From Tetrahymena thermophila SB210 (lineage: Eukaryota > Ciliophora > Oligohymenophorea > Hymenostomatida > Tetrahymenidae): DNA of 64,000 bases. The notes under the pieces are model-generated. The model did no database searches, was not told where the DNA came from, and saw nothing but the letters and a program-made list of their open reading frames with translations. Below, one piece after another: positions 26,448 through 38,743 of this stretch (position 1 is the stretch's first letter; the number at the start of each line of letters is the position of its first letter). The translations under genes were made by a program, and so were the position numbers. Where the stretch lies: assembly GCF_000189635.1 (NCBI RefSeq), contig NW_002475930.1, positions 62,001 through 126,000 of the forward strand. Direction: 5' to 3'.

Positions 26448-29400
26448 TCAGAAAGAATCATTTTTAGAAAAGGTGAGGAATAATTAAACAAATCTTTTTA
26501 ATTTCTAAAGTTTCTTAGAGAACTTATTATAGTTGCATCCTTACATACCATCTATACTGTATTTCAGTTTATATTAAAATATTTAATAAAAAATTATTCA
26601 AATTTAAAGTTTGTTTTGTAAAAAGTCCAGTTTTTTTGAAAATTGTTTAAAAATGTCAATTAATTTTTAAATTAAAAACTTATTTTTATTTTTAAGTTAA
26701 AAAGAAAACAAAAGTAATAAAAATAAATTATTTTTACTCAAGATTGAGAGTCAAAGTCTTAAGATTAATACAATTCGCTAAATCTTCTATAAATTAATAG
26801 CAATAATAAGTATCGTAGGAGGAATCGGAGCTTTATCAATAAAATTAAGATTTATTTAAAAATTATGAAAAATAAATTCTTCAAATTATAGTTTAAGTAA
26901 TTTTAAAATTAAAATATTTTATTGATTAAATAATTAGGTAATTTAGTTGAGTTATTGCTAAAAAATAATTTAAATTATGCTTCAATCATAACTATTATAC
27001 CTTACTCCTAATTCCAAATATTCAAGGCTAATTATTTGAGTCAAACAAGAAAATAAGTAATGTGATTCTTATAAATTAATTTCATTATTTCTATTAAATT
27101 TAATTATAAATTATTATAAATCATATACCAGAAAAAGAATTTATAAATTAATAAATAATTGTTATCATTAATAAAATAATAATAACAATTAACAAACAAT
27201 AAATTAAATTATTAATAATTTTTACCTCAAATCTAGTGATAAGTTTCTCAGATTTTAGCACTTAATTAAACCCAAATATAAATTTTGTACTCCTTTGCTC
27301 TTAATGTAATTATTACTTTATTTTTATTAAATTTATTTTAAAGATATTTAATTAAAATCTATTTGCTTTCAATTATAAATAAATTATCAATTAATTAAAA
27401 AAATTAAAAATTTAAAATAAAAAATATTTTACCTTATATTAATTTTCAAAACATAAATATTAGTTAACTATGTTAAAACAAATCCTAAAGATGATGCCCC
27501 TTAATCATCAATATTATTAAATCTTTATTATTTTTAAATAAATTAGATCGTTGATGAATCAAGTTGTTAAGTTTAATTAAGATTAAAAATTAGATTTAAA
27601 TCAGAATTTTTGAATTTTAAAATTTTAAAAAAAACAAAAAAATAACTAACTGTTTATTATTTAAGGAGAATGGTTAATTTTTATTATTTTTCACTTAAAA
27701 AGCTTAAACTTTAACATAAAAAATGTTTAAATATTTACTCAAGATCAAGAGATAAAAACGAAAGATTAGTACAACGAGCCAACAATGAATATAAATATGA
27801 TAATTGTTCTTCAAAATTTTAATTATATCTACAAATAAATTTATTATTAAATTAGCATTTAGATTGAAAAAAGAAGTTTAACAAAATTTCATGAATAAAA
27901 AATTGTCATTTTAAGAATAAATCAGCATTAAGCAAGGATAAGGTAATTTCTATTTACTTTAAGAAAAATGTCAAAGAAGTGAGATTTAAACAATTTTATT
28001 CATCAGAAAAGAAACTCATTTCATAATTTATTCTACTAAAACTATAAAATTATATTTTAAATTTAAAATCGATTTATTACAAATAATTTTTTTTTAAATT
28101 AAGTAGAAAAAATCAAATATTAGCTAATAAAAGCTTGAAGATATTTTTACTCTAGAATGAATGTTAAGGTAGTAAGTTTAGAAGCTTTTGATATTATTGA
28201 TCCTAAAAGAGACACATTTTGTATTGAATCAAATCTTTTAATGTATAAGTTTAATTAAAATTTTTTATAATTAATATTTTATAAAATTAATCTAGGATTT
28301 AAATTTAGTATACAAAGTCACATTTGATTATGATAAGTCGAGAGTTAAAGTTGTAAGCTTAGTTACACTTGACAAAGAAGTATACAAATTTAATGCACCT
28401 TCGCCTTCTATTTAATTATTCCTATAAGATATAAATTAATAAATCTTTAAACTAAAAAATAGATATTTACCATTAGTTCTCGATAATTTGAACAAAAAAA
28501 CGAATTAATTAAAATTTAAAAAAATAATATGAGTTATCGAAAACCAATATTTATTTATGAATAATTAATTTAATAAAGTCAATTTATAGTACATTTAATT
28601 TATTAAATTATTTTAAGAAAAATAAATATAGTCCTAAAAATTTATTAAACTAATTTACTTTAAAATTAGTTCCAAAATTGAGAGATGGATACAATTTGAT
28701 AATTGTAAACCTAAAACTGAAGCTCCACCATCGCCTATCCAATTAGATCTTTTATTATATATTTTTTAAATAATAAATTAAAAATATTAATAAAAAGAAG
28801 AAAAAATTAAAAAATATTATGGCAAAAAAAAATCTCTTAGAACTAAAATTTTCGAAATGTTTTGGAGTAAGTTTATGATTAAGACCAATAAAAAAAATGA
28901 AATATTTAACTGAAAGTTATATTTACTCTAATATTAATGTTAAGACAGAAAGATTTGAACACATCTTTAAAGGAGAGACTAAATCAGAAACACCATATTC
29001 TCCAATATCGTTACAGCTTTAAAAATAATCAATTTTAAAATAATTAAAGCACTTAGATATAGAAAAATGAAATTCATAAACTAATATAAATAGGATACTA
29101 AATTAATCTTTCTTTTATTCAAATAATTTAAGTAAAATAAATATAGATAAGATAAAAGTTTTAATCTAATGAACGAAGAATAATTTAATATACGATAAAT
29201 CTAGCTTTAAATTTTAGAGATTAATACAATTTGCTAACTAAGAGCCTAAGTCGGATGCACCTTTTGCTTCAATTTCATTATAGCTAAAATCAAAATAAGT
29301 TAAAAAGACAAATATTTATTTTATTTATTTTTAAATAAAAAAATTGATAATTTTTCAAAAAATAAATATTTCATTTTAATTATCAAAAAATAGTTAAAGA

Positions 29401-30189
29401 AAGAAAGAATTAATTAATTCATTTTTAATTAAAGAAAATAATTTAAATTTAATAATTTCGAAGAAATAATTATAAATTATTCCATTTTATAGCTGCTTAA
29501 CTAACATAAATGAGTTATTTTTACCACAACAAAAGTTCCAAGTTCTATAATTTAGGACACTTAGATAATGCAGAACTTATAGCTAAGACACCTTATTATT
29601 TAATGCTGTTAGATCTTTTTATATATTTAAGTTTATTTAATATAATAGTTTAAGAATAAAATAAAGATTATTGTCTGTCTCATTAATATTTTTATTTTTT
29701 TAAATTATTTTTGAGTTTTTTTGAATTTTATTTAATTATAAAAAAGCATAAAAATTAATTTTCATAAAATTAAAATTAATTTACTCTAAGTTTAGATTCA
29801 AAGTTTAGAGGTTAGAGCATTTTAGAAAAGCAGATCCTAACTATTAAGCTTCTTATATCCCTATTTAATTTCGCCTTTTATTAAATTAAATATTCATTTT
29901 ATTTCAATAATTAGAAAATAGTAATATTATAGAAAATAAATAGTTTAATAAAGAAAGATATTTAAAAAAATTTTCTAATAGAATTTTTTTAATTTCATTC
30001 ATAAAATATTCAAAAAAATAAAATTATTATATCAAAAAATTGCAATAAAATATTATAATATGAATTAAAATAAAATCTAATTTAATTTTATGATAAATAT
30101 TTTTACAGCAGGACAATTTACAAATTGGTATGAGACTATAAATCAGAGCTTACAAACTTTTTTTATAAAATGAATATATAATTATTCAT
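26448..30189 (-). CDS. Leucine-rich-repeat protein with one repeat per 90-nt exon
   Basis: A 15-exon gene. Exons: 30189-30107, 29874-29785, 29614-29525, 29283-29194, 29016-28927, 28748-28659, 28421-28314, 28234-28151, 28041-27958, 27828-27739, 27522-27433, 27315-27226, 27090-27006 (doubtful), 26830-26738, 26556-26448. Eight internal exons are exactly 90 nt, two are 84, one 93 and one 108. Introns are 79-241 nt, donors GTAAAx or GTATAx, all phase 2. Each internal exon encodes one ~30-aa RNI/RanGAP-like repeat of the form YNxIxxxGAxxLxxxLxxCxxLxxLxLxL, for example YNEIEAKGASDLGSQLANC. The ATG follows an in-frame TGA; the last exon ends ...LQKLKRFVQLFL...F then TGA. Without exon 13 the protein has 426 aa. 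The solenoid should bind proteins; the partner is unknown. Exon arrays of 90 nt and phase 2 are known from young LRR genes of Tetrahymena. Confidence 0.88.
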
Positions 30190-33100
30190 TAAGAATTAAA
30201 ATATTCAATTACTTCTTTTAGGTTATTATAATACTAATTTTATTCTATCATTTTTTTTTTTATGCAATAACTTTGTAATTAATTTATCAAAAAATTTTTT
30301 AAAAAATATAATAATCTTTTTGTGTCTAAAAGCTTGTGAAATTAATTAATTAATTAATAAATTAAAAACAAATTATCAATTATTAATAAAATTTAAGATT
30401 ATAATCAAGATATTCTATATATTTTAATAGAAATGTATAATCTATTTTTTTTATTGATATAAATAAAAAATTATTATTTTGAATAAAACATTTGAAATCT
30501 ATTTAATAATATTTTTTAATATTTCAAAATATTAAATTAAAATAATAAGATTATGATTGATTGATTGATACTGGATAAAAATCATTCATATATCATATTT
30601 GAGATTTGCAAAAAATTTATATAAAAAGTAAAAAATAAGTTCAACTAAGATTAGTTATAATTTATAAAATACTTTATGATTTTTATATGCTAACAGAAAT
30701 CTATATGTTTTCTATCTATTAATTAAATTCAAAATAAGAATATGCACATTTTGATTACTTTTAAAGATATTCCATTTTTGTTTCAAGCTTTTTACAGTAT
30801 TTTAAATCATAAATATCCTTAAAATTTGTGAATAAAGGAAGTCATTTAATTTTTAAAAAAATACTCCATCACAAAAATATAGAATTTAGTAAATAAATAT
30901 CTATCTCTAATCTATTATAAGAATTTATATAGTTTAAATATTTTAGTTAAAAAAAAAAACAAATAAAAAGCGGCGTAATTATATTAAATAATGCAAAAGA
31001 ATCAAGTAAAAAGCTAAATTAAATGTTAACTAAAATTAGATTTAAAGGCATGTTAAATAAATTAAAAGAAAAATAATATAAAATGTTAGACTCATGAAGG
31101 GTTGGCTGTAAATAAATAATTACTGAGTTTTGTGAATAGAAAAATAAATAAAGTTAGAAATTATTTAATTAGCATAAATAAATATTTTACTGGATTCTTT
31201 AAATTTACACTAAAATTAGAACTAAATTCACATTTAGGCATCTAAAATAGGTCTATAATCATAAAATTTGTTTATAGCCAGTAAGTAACATTGCACATTT
31301 AATTTTTAATAATTGGTCAAGTAAATCTTTAAAATTATTTAATTATGATTTCAAATGTTTACAGCTTACTTACAAATATTTCTAATGACTATTCATTAAA
31401 AGATTATACATAAACGTTACATAACTAATTAATTAATAATTAATTTACATGTTTATTCTCATCACTGGACATATAGTTAAGAAAAAAATAAGAAAGAGAG
31501 AGTAATAGACATCAAATAAATTTTTCTTTTTTAGACTAAATCTTATTTTTTCAAATAAATTTATTAAAGTCAAATAGAAATCCTACCCTCTCAATAAAAT
31601 ATAATAATTTGAGCCTTAATTATTTTGTAATCTGTTTAAGTCAGTAAGAAAGAAATTATTTCATCAAAAATCTAACTAAGTTAAAAGAATTCTTCCAATA
31701 AATTATTATTAATGAGTTTATTTTCTATTTTGTTAATTTTTCCTTAAAAATTAACATAAAATTCAAGTGTACTAGTGAATTTTTGTAAAATTTATTTGCT
31801 AAATAGAACTTTTTAGGAATGAAATCGCATTAATATTTTTCACACAAAATTAGTTATCATTAAATAATTGATTTGATTCGGGTACAAAAATTAAGTTAGG
31901 GTATTACAATATATTATTAGATGCATTCTTTCACATATGAGTTTTATGTATGTACTGTACTGTACTAATAAATTAAAAATTTCTATTTAGAAACACAGTA
32001 AACAAACAAACAAACAAAAAAGGTTTTGAAATATAAATTTACTTGCTAAAAACTAAATGTAAACAATATACTACTATTTTTTTTAAAGAAAGTTTCATGC
32101 TAAGCAAATTCTTTTTGATTAATAATTTACAAAAGCAAAAAAAATAATATCTTTCTTTACCCCTAAATTTGGAAATTTGGAGAAGAAATTTATTTTAATA
32201 AAATTTTTTTAATAAAACAATACAAATTTAATTTGCAATTACTTGCTTAAATGAAAGGCTCAATCTAAAAAATACACATTTTTTCACTTCTATTTTTAAA
32301 TCTCATTTTTGATTGAAAATTCTTTTTTCAGAAATTCTTCTACTTTCAATAATCAAATTGACTAGCTAAATCTAAAGGCTATAGTCTTTTTAAAATCTTA
32401 ATTTGTTTATCAAATGATAATATGACTAATTTAATTAGAAGTGTGCTGATGATTTTTCAAAATTATTTATTTATTTATTTATTTTTAAAATGCATATATA
32501 ATATTAATGTGAACTGATTAAATCCTTTTTTTCTTTGCATTTAGTTCTTTCTCTCTAATTTTCTTTTTTAATGAATGTTTTTGTGAGAAATTAAAGACTT
32601 TTTCTTCATTTGGAAAATTTTGGTATTATTTGCAGCCACGAATTTTCTCACTTAAAATTGGGAAAAAACTTGATTTAGAAAATTAAATGAAATTGTGTAG
32701 ATTAGGTTTCAAATTAGAAATTGAATAAGAAAATCAATTAATTTATGTAAGAATGAGAGATTGATTGATTGATTTAGTGGGTGAATGAATGAATGAAAAC
32801 CAACTAGATACATACATAGATAGATAGATTTTTAAGTATTAAAAATGCAATTAATTTTTTTTATAAAAAATTTGTAAATATTATTAAAATTGTCTATACT
32901 TGTGTGTAATGTATATATTGAATGAATATTTTTATAAAAATTTCTTATTAACTATTTTAATAGACAGAATAGTTGTGATGTTATAAGTGTGTGTTTAGTT
33001 TGTAATGTTTAAGTGTTTTTGTTATGTTATGATATGATATGCTTTTTTATGTTTATTAAAAGTAGATAATTATAAAAAGTGAATTTTTTGTTCTTATTTT

Positions 33101-35321
33101 GGTATGTTTCTGATTCTATTTAGCATTTTAGTAAGTGTCATTCGTTAACCAAAGAGTTTTTTGCAAAAATTAGAAATTTGCTTTGATTTTAAATATTTAT
33201 TAATCTTGTTTGTAATTAACTTTAATTATATTCACGCTTGAGAGTAACTTTGCTTGTGATTAAAGGTAATGAATGCACTTGAATTGAATAATACCCATTC
33301 ATCTTTATAGCGCAGATCATTAAAATTATAATTTACTATATCCAATTTATTTTAAAAATTATCTGATTTGCTCAATTATTTTTTTACCTCTCTCTCATTC
33401 ATAGTTTTTCAATCCAATTCATAAACTGATATATTTAGTTTATACATGATAATATTAATTTTAACAGTGTGTTACATCTACACTTCATAAAATATTTATT
33501 TTGAGAAATCTTTTTATTTTTAGTTAGTTAGAGACATTATCACTATATTTTAGGGAATTTAGTTTAGTTGACCCACGAAATACATTTGATTATCTATTAA
33601 AGCTCCAATTTTATTAATAATTGTTTTTGTGAGTTCCTTTTAGAGTTTTTACTTAAAATGAGAAACTTTTTGAAATGCGAAAGAAATTGCTTAGTTATTC
33701 GGAGATTTAATAAATTCAGGTGAACAAAAAATTAAATCTTACATCATATTTTTGCTTATCTATAGATTTTTCGAAATTTGTTGAGCTCATTTTCAATAGT
33801 TTAATTAAATGTCACTTGACTAGTGAACTTCTTATAAAATTAGTACATTTTAATTAAAGAATAAATTAATATTTTAGAAGTAAGCTAAATTTAGTTCATA
33901 TGATTAATACACTAACTATAATTCTTGCTGCTAATAATAGATAGACAAATAGATATTAATAGTAATTATTCCTTAGTCATGTAAGGAATACTTTAAAATA
34001 TTTGTAACAACTAATATACATTCTAATTTAAAGAATAGTTTAAAAATGTTAGTTAGATCTTTGATTTGGTGAATGAGCAAGTTGAAGAAAGAAATATAGT
34101 TAAGAGGATTTAATATATAAAATAAATAGCATGAAAGGTATATATACTTATCATTATTATTTAGTAAAAAATTATCAATCAAAACTTTATAGACAGTGAA
34201 AGTCTGATCTTACTTTAGTTAATAAATTTTTTGTATATTTAGTAGATAAATAAATAAAAGAATGAAGTTAGCAATTCTTATTTACTTATTTAGTTAGTTG
34301 GTTTCTTTGTATGTTTGTTTGTTCGTTATTTAGCTACCTATCTATTTGCTTTGAGAAAGAAAAAATATTCTAGATAGCTAAAAAACTAATTAGTTTATAT
34401 TTGCATATATATGTATGCATTTAATTACAAATAAGAATTAGTATGATGAGGGAAAGATTATTGAGATAATTGATTAAAGCAAAAAAATTAAATAGGAACA
34501 TTTATTAGTTTATTTGTTTGTTTGTTTGTTTTGTTAATATATCTTGTTTGGTTGTTTGATTGTTATTTTGTTAGTATATTTTTTATGTTTATGTATGTAT
34601 GTATGTTTTATTATAGTTTGTTATTTTTGCAATTATTCATTTATTTATTTAGTAAGAAAATAAGTTAATTTGCAGCCATTTTTTATCTTCACTTTGATAA
34701 TTAGTTAGTATTTTACTCTCGTAAATTAATATTGTTATTAACAGTTCTGATTTGAATATTAATTTCTAAGAGAGCATAATTAATTTGTGTTCCCTATGTT
34801 TTTTTTGTGTATAAGATTGTAACTATGATCAATTTTACCCTTTTTATTTTAATTAATTCTTTAGAAGGCAGAAAATTATATTTTGGGATTGCACATTTAT
34901 AGTTATGTCTTAATTCGAATCAATAAATGAATGCTTGTTTTCTATTTATGGGATTTATTTTAATTAGAAGCTGTAAATTATGTTGTTTGTGAGAAATTTT
35001 TAATTAATTAATTAATCTGTCTGTGTATGATTGTGTATATATGTATTTATGTGATTTTCATCAAGTGGTCAAAATTTATTAAAAAAGGAATAGATAGTTA
35101 AGAACTGTATTTTTTATTAAGAGTATCAAAAGAAGCAAGTGAGAAGGAAGTAGGTAGGTAGGTGAGATTGGTTACTTATTTAACATTTTTAAAGGATTTT
35201 GTTTAAGTTACTTTTTATAAATTAATATTTTAGACTGTTTTTTCATCCTATTCAGGCTTAGTTAATCAGAGTTTTTATGATATTGTAAGAATTATAGGAC
35301 TCAGAGGGTTGTTCCAATAAA
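30190..35321. other. Long intergenic spacer
   Basis: About 5.1 kb upstream of the LRR gene. The left part is A-rich on the plus strand; from ~32.3 kb on it becomes T/G-rich. It holds simple repeats (AAAC near 31998-32018, ATTT near 32463-32485, TTTG near 34512-34532, ATGT near 34589-34607, GTAG near 35149-35163). No convincing gene was found. Confidence 0.6.
34512..34532. repeat. (TTTG)n tetranucleotide repeat
   Basis: About five tandem TTTG units in the spacer upstream of the LRR gene, the opposite-strand version of the AAAC tracts seen elsewhere. Confidence 0.85.
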
Positions 35322-35576
35322 ATGAATTCTTCTTTATTGTTATTAATTTTAAGATTATTGAACCATCCTAACTCTGCAGAAGAAGGAGGAGAAGATAATG
35401 TGGAGATAGAAGTGTCACATTCGTTTTAGTCATATTCACTCTCTACCTAAAGAGTTTATTTCTACTTGCTATAAACACAAATTTTTTATGAGGATTTTAT
35501 GTTTCTGCACCTTGATTTCCACTCTTAAATTTCTTTAGCTTGTTCACTAGAAAATAATATTATATAGTCTGCGTGA
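35322..35576 (+). CDS. Candidate small secreted or membrane protein
   Basis: An 84-residue frame beginning MNSSLLLLILRLLNHPNSAE, a plausible signal peptide followed by an acidic stretch (EEGGEDNVEIEVS) and a hydrophobic middle, and ending at TGA. The stretch has more G+C than its surroundings, which favours something functional. The complementary strand is also open through most of it, and 84 open codons are not rare with a single stop codon. It could also be part of a spliced gene on either strand. Confidence 0.3.
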
Positions 35577-36167
35577 GGATAAAAACTATCTATTTAATTA
35601 ATTAAATAAAATATTATTATAATCATTGCATTAAATATTTTCCTAAAAAAATAAATTAATGAAGTTTTTTTAAAATCTTTATTCAAAAATAATATGGCAA
35701 TTGGTTGTTTAATGGAAGATAAAAATGATGAAATTTAAATAATTAAAGGGAAATTTATGGGCTTGTTAATTTTTTTGAAATCAAATAAAAAAGTGGGAGA
35801 GAAATAATGGGAGCAAGAATCAAAATTAACTGCTTGATTAAGTGAACAAAATTATACAAGCGTTAAAGTTTATAGGGTGAAGAAATAAAAAAATATATTT
35901 TTAATGAAACTAAATATAATTATTTATTTCTTTATTTCTTTATTAAATTTTGTCTGTTTGTTTTTTTTTTATTGTATTTTTTTTGTATGTTTTGGAATAT
36001 GACTTAGTAATGCATCATAAAGATTTGCAAAGTGTATTAATATTGAAAATTTAGAGATAAAAGTTGCTTATTGCAAATTGTACATTGATTTCACTAAATA
36101 ATTTTATTAATCAATCAATAAAAGAAAATTTCGAACAACTTCACCACCCAATCAATCAATTAATCAA
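35577..36167. other. Intergenic spacer
   Basis: AT-rich stretch between the candidate small ORF and the 3' end of the next minus-strand gene. An ATCA tract lies at its right edge; nothing else is seen. Confidence 0.6.
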
Positions 36168-36901
36168 TCAACCAATTTTCAAGTCAAATAAAGTAATAAA
36201 TTCTTAAATTTCTTTTTTTTATTGTATTTTGTCTTTTAAGCGAAATTAGCAAGAGCAATACATAAAATGACTTTTAAATTTTTTAAATGTCTAAGCAATT
36301 AATGATAATAAAATTTACCTTCAATTATGCTGCAATAGAGACTGTTTTTTATGTTATCTTATGAGGATTCTTCACGTTTTTTGCTGAAAGAAGAAATAGA
36401 TGATCCAGCAGCAGAAGCAGCAGCTTAGCTGTTAGAAGCACTAGCAGTAGAGTTGCGAAGAGGTCTGAAATGAATCCACATCTCTTCTTCTTAAGAGGAA
36501 TAAACAAGTTCGAGGAATTTGCGATTTGTATTCTCACTAAATAAATGAGGGAAGCTTTCCTTTGAGAAATATTCATTTAACTACTGGTTGTCTTCTATAA
36601 TTATCAAGAATTTTTTACGAGTTTAGAAAGATTCATCAGAATCACTGCTAGTGTTCAATTCGAGTTTATATTTGCTGTCGTTTTCTATGAAATCAGGAGT
36701 TTCTAACCATTCTATTTGGTCCACTATTCCCATCTTATCCTAATGGATAATACATTCGTTGCGCTTTTAAGCAATATCATCTTCTTGCATTAACTTTTGA
36801 ATAAAATAATACAGTTAATCATCGAATTCAAATATATAAATTGATAATTAATTAAATAAATAAATAATTTAGCTTATAGTTTAGATTTGTTTACTTAACA
36901 T
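36168..36901 (-). CDS. Small acidic/Ser-rich protein of unknown function
   Basis: Best model 215 aa: exons 36901-36319 and 36232-36168, with an 86-nt intron (GTAAAT...TTAAAAG). Without splicing the frame would run to TGA at 36179 and give 240 aa. The clear coding core starts at the in-frame ATG at 36790 (MQEDDIAQKRNECIIHQDKM) and goes through a conserved-looking helical part (VDQIEWLETPDFIEND), an acidic Ser-rich patch (NTSSDSDESF), a segment ending EEEMWIHFRPL, and an Ala/Ser-rich tail. The 37 codons before that ATG are open but AT-rich, so the start is uncertain. I recognise no family. Confidence 0.55.
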
Positions 36902-38077
36902 TTTATATTGATAAAAATGTATTCAAATCAAGGAAATAAATAGTATTTTGAGTAATATTTTTGTTGCAAGTATAATTAATTAGTAACAAAATTAAATGCC
37001 AGCTAAAACTCTTTAAAAAAATAGAGTAAGGTTTGTGATTTCAACTCTTTCTTTTTATAGCAATTTCGAAATTTAAAAATGCTCTTTTGTGGTCATTTTA
37101 AAATAAGCAAAAAAGAGATTGGATTCTTTTTGCAAATATAGAAATGACCGAATTAAATTAACGATTTATGACTGTTCAATAAAGATTTTCATAAAATAAA
37201 AAGTAAAGGGTCTTTATTGAAGCTTAAGGCTCTTTCTTTTAAAATAATTAACATCTCTCTCATTTAGTTAACATGAAAATCAAGACAGACTTTTGCTTTT
37301 TTTGATTGTCTTGTGAAATTAAATAAGATGAAAATAGTAAAGCAATACTAATTTTCAATTTATTTGATCCCCTCCCTTTTATCTATTACTTTGACTCTTA
37401 TCAATCAATAATATAGGTAGGCATGCTACTCAATGAAATACAAAAACCTGATGCAATAAATGCAAATTTAACTGGCATACTTAATCCCATACGATGATGT
37501 CAATAGACATAAATTTTAAGTAAAATTCTTACTTATTAGTATTCTTCCTGAGTTTAAGCGTGATAGGCTTATGATCTTTTGCGCATTTTCAATTTGAGCT
37601 GTTGATCAATAAATCAATAAATATTTTGAATGGAATTCAGTCAGATAAGTATATCAGATGAAATTAATATATAAGAATTGTTTGATTTCGTTTTTATATA
37701 ATTCTTTTGATTTTTTCCAAAATTTAGATCTAGCGAGGGAGGATTTTATCTTTTTTGATATTAAATTAATTAATTAATTTATTAATCAATCTTTGTTTCT
37801 TTTTTTTTATTAATTTATTTTCTTAGTTTCCACTTTTTTACACTATATATTAATTATCAAAATTTTCTGTGCAATCTAATTTGAATCGTTTGATATAGCC
37901 TGTTCATCCTTTTATAAATATCCTTAGCCCCTAAATTAATAATTAACATACAAAAAAAAACTAACTAGCAAGCTCTTCTTCATATTCATTCAATTTATCA
38001 ATGATAAGTTAACCAAATTCAATTAAATTCCAAACTAGTTTCCTATATTTTCCTTTATACACTAATTGAGTCCCCTT

Positions 38078-38104
38078 ACTAACTAACTAACTAACTAAAT
38101 AACT
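38078..38104. repeat. (CTAA)n tetranucleotide repeat
   Basis: About six tandem units of CTAA in the spacer. Confidence 0.85.
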
Positions 38105-38536
38105 AGCTCGCTAAAAAATCTTGACTGATTAATTAATTTATTTATTTTATATAGTGTTTACAGAAGTTTTGAAAGGTTTTTAGTTGACAAAAATCTCATA
38201 AAAAATAATAAAGGCATCATTAATTAAAAAGCAAAAGCATCCAAAAATATAGATAGCAAGCAACTCCTAAAAATACAAACATTCTTATAAATATAAATAA
38301 ATAGCGTTTGCTTTAATAACTAATTGCTTAATAATATATCTGTTTTATTTATTTATTTATCTATCTATCTATCAATCAAAATAACTTTCCTTTTTTTCTA
38401 CTTTTTCTCCTAATTTAAGTATCTCTTAAAATCTTTCAAGCTGATTTTCTATATTTTCATTTTTTTGTTTGCAAACTCCATGCTGGGTAATTAAATTTTT
38501 ACATTTTATATTATTAAAAAATTCCAAAGATCAAAT

Positions 38537-38743
38537 ATGGAGAACGCTGGCTCTCAGTCATATGATAACTTTGCTATTAAATACCTTAAACTGTTGGGTA
38601 GAAGTGATACGGCATGCTTATAAAACGTATGTTAAATTTAGCTGAAGGTCTAATTAAGTATGTAGACCAGGATTTTCTTACTTTTAAAAAAATAATAATA
38701 AAAGTCATTAGAGGGTCCCCCAAAATTTGATTAACATATTTGA
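38537..38743 (+). CDS. Candidate short ORF or exon in a G+C-richer island
   Basis: A 68-residue frame starting MENAGSQSYDNFAIKYLKLL and ending at TGA. Its first ~30 codons have protein-like composition and far more G+C than the surrounding kilobases; the second half decays into lysine/glutamine runs. A GT...AG pair inside could make it the first exon of a longer gene, but no clear downstream exon was found. The same stretch contains short perfect stems (GGTCT...AGACC), so an RNA gene is an alternative. Not recognised. Confidence 0.3.

Noticed and set aside
26735-30180. Plus-strand degenerate ~100-nt coding-like repeats
   Set aside because: They lack splice donors on the plus strand. The reverse complement gives clean LRR exons with GT...AG introns.
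33973-34182. Minus-strand hydrophobic open frame in the long spacer
   Set aside because: Composition equals the spacer, no conserved-looking segment; such frames are expected by chance with one stop codon.
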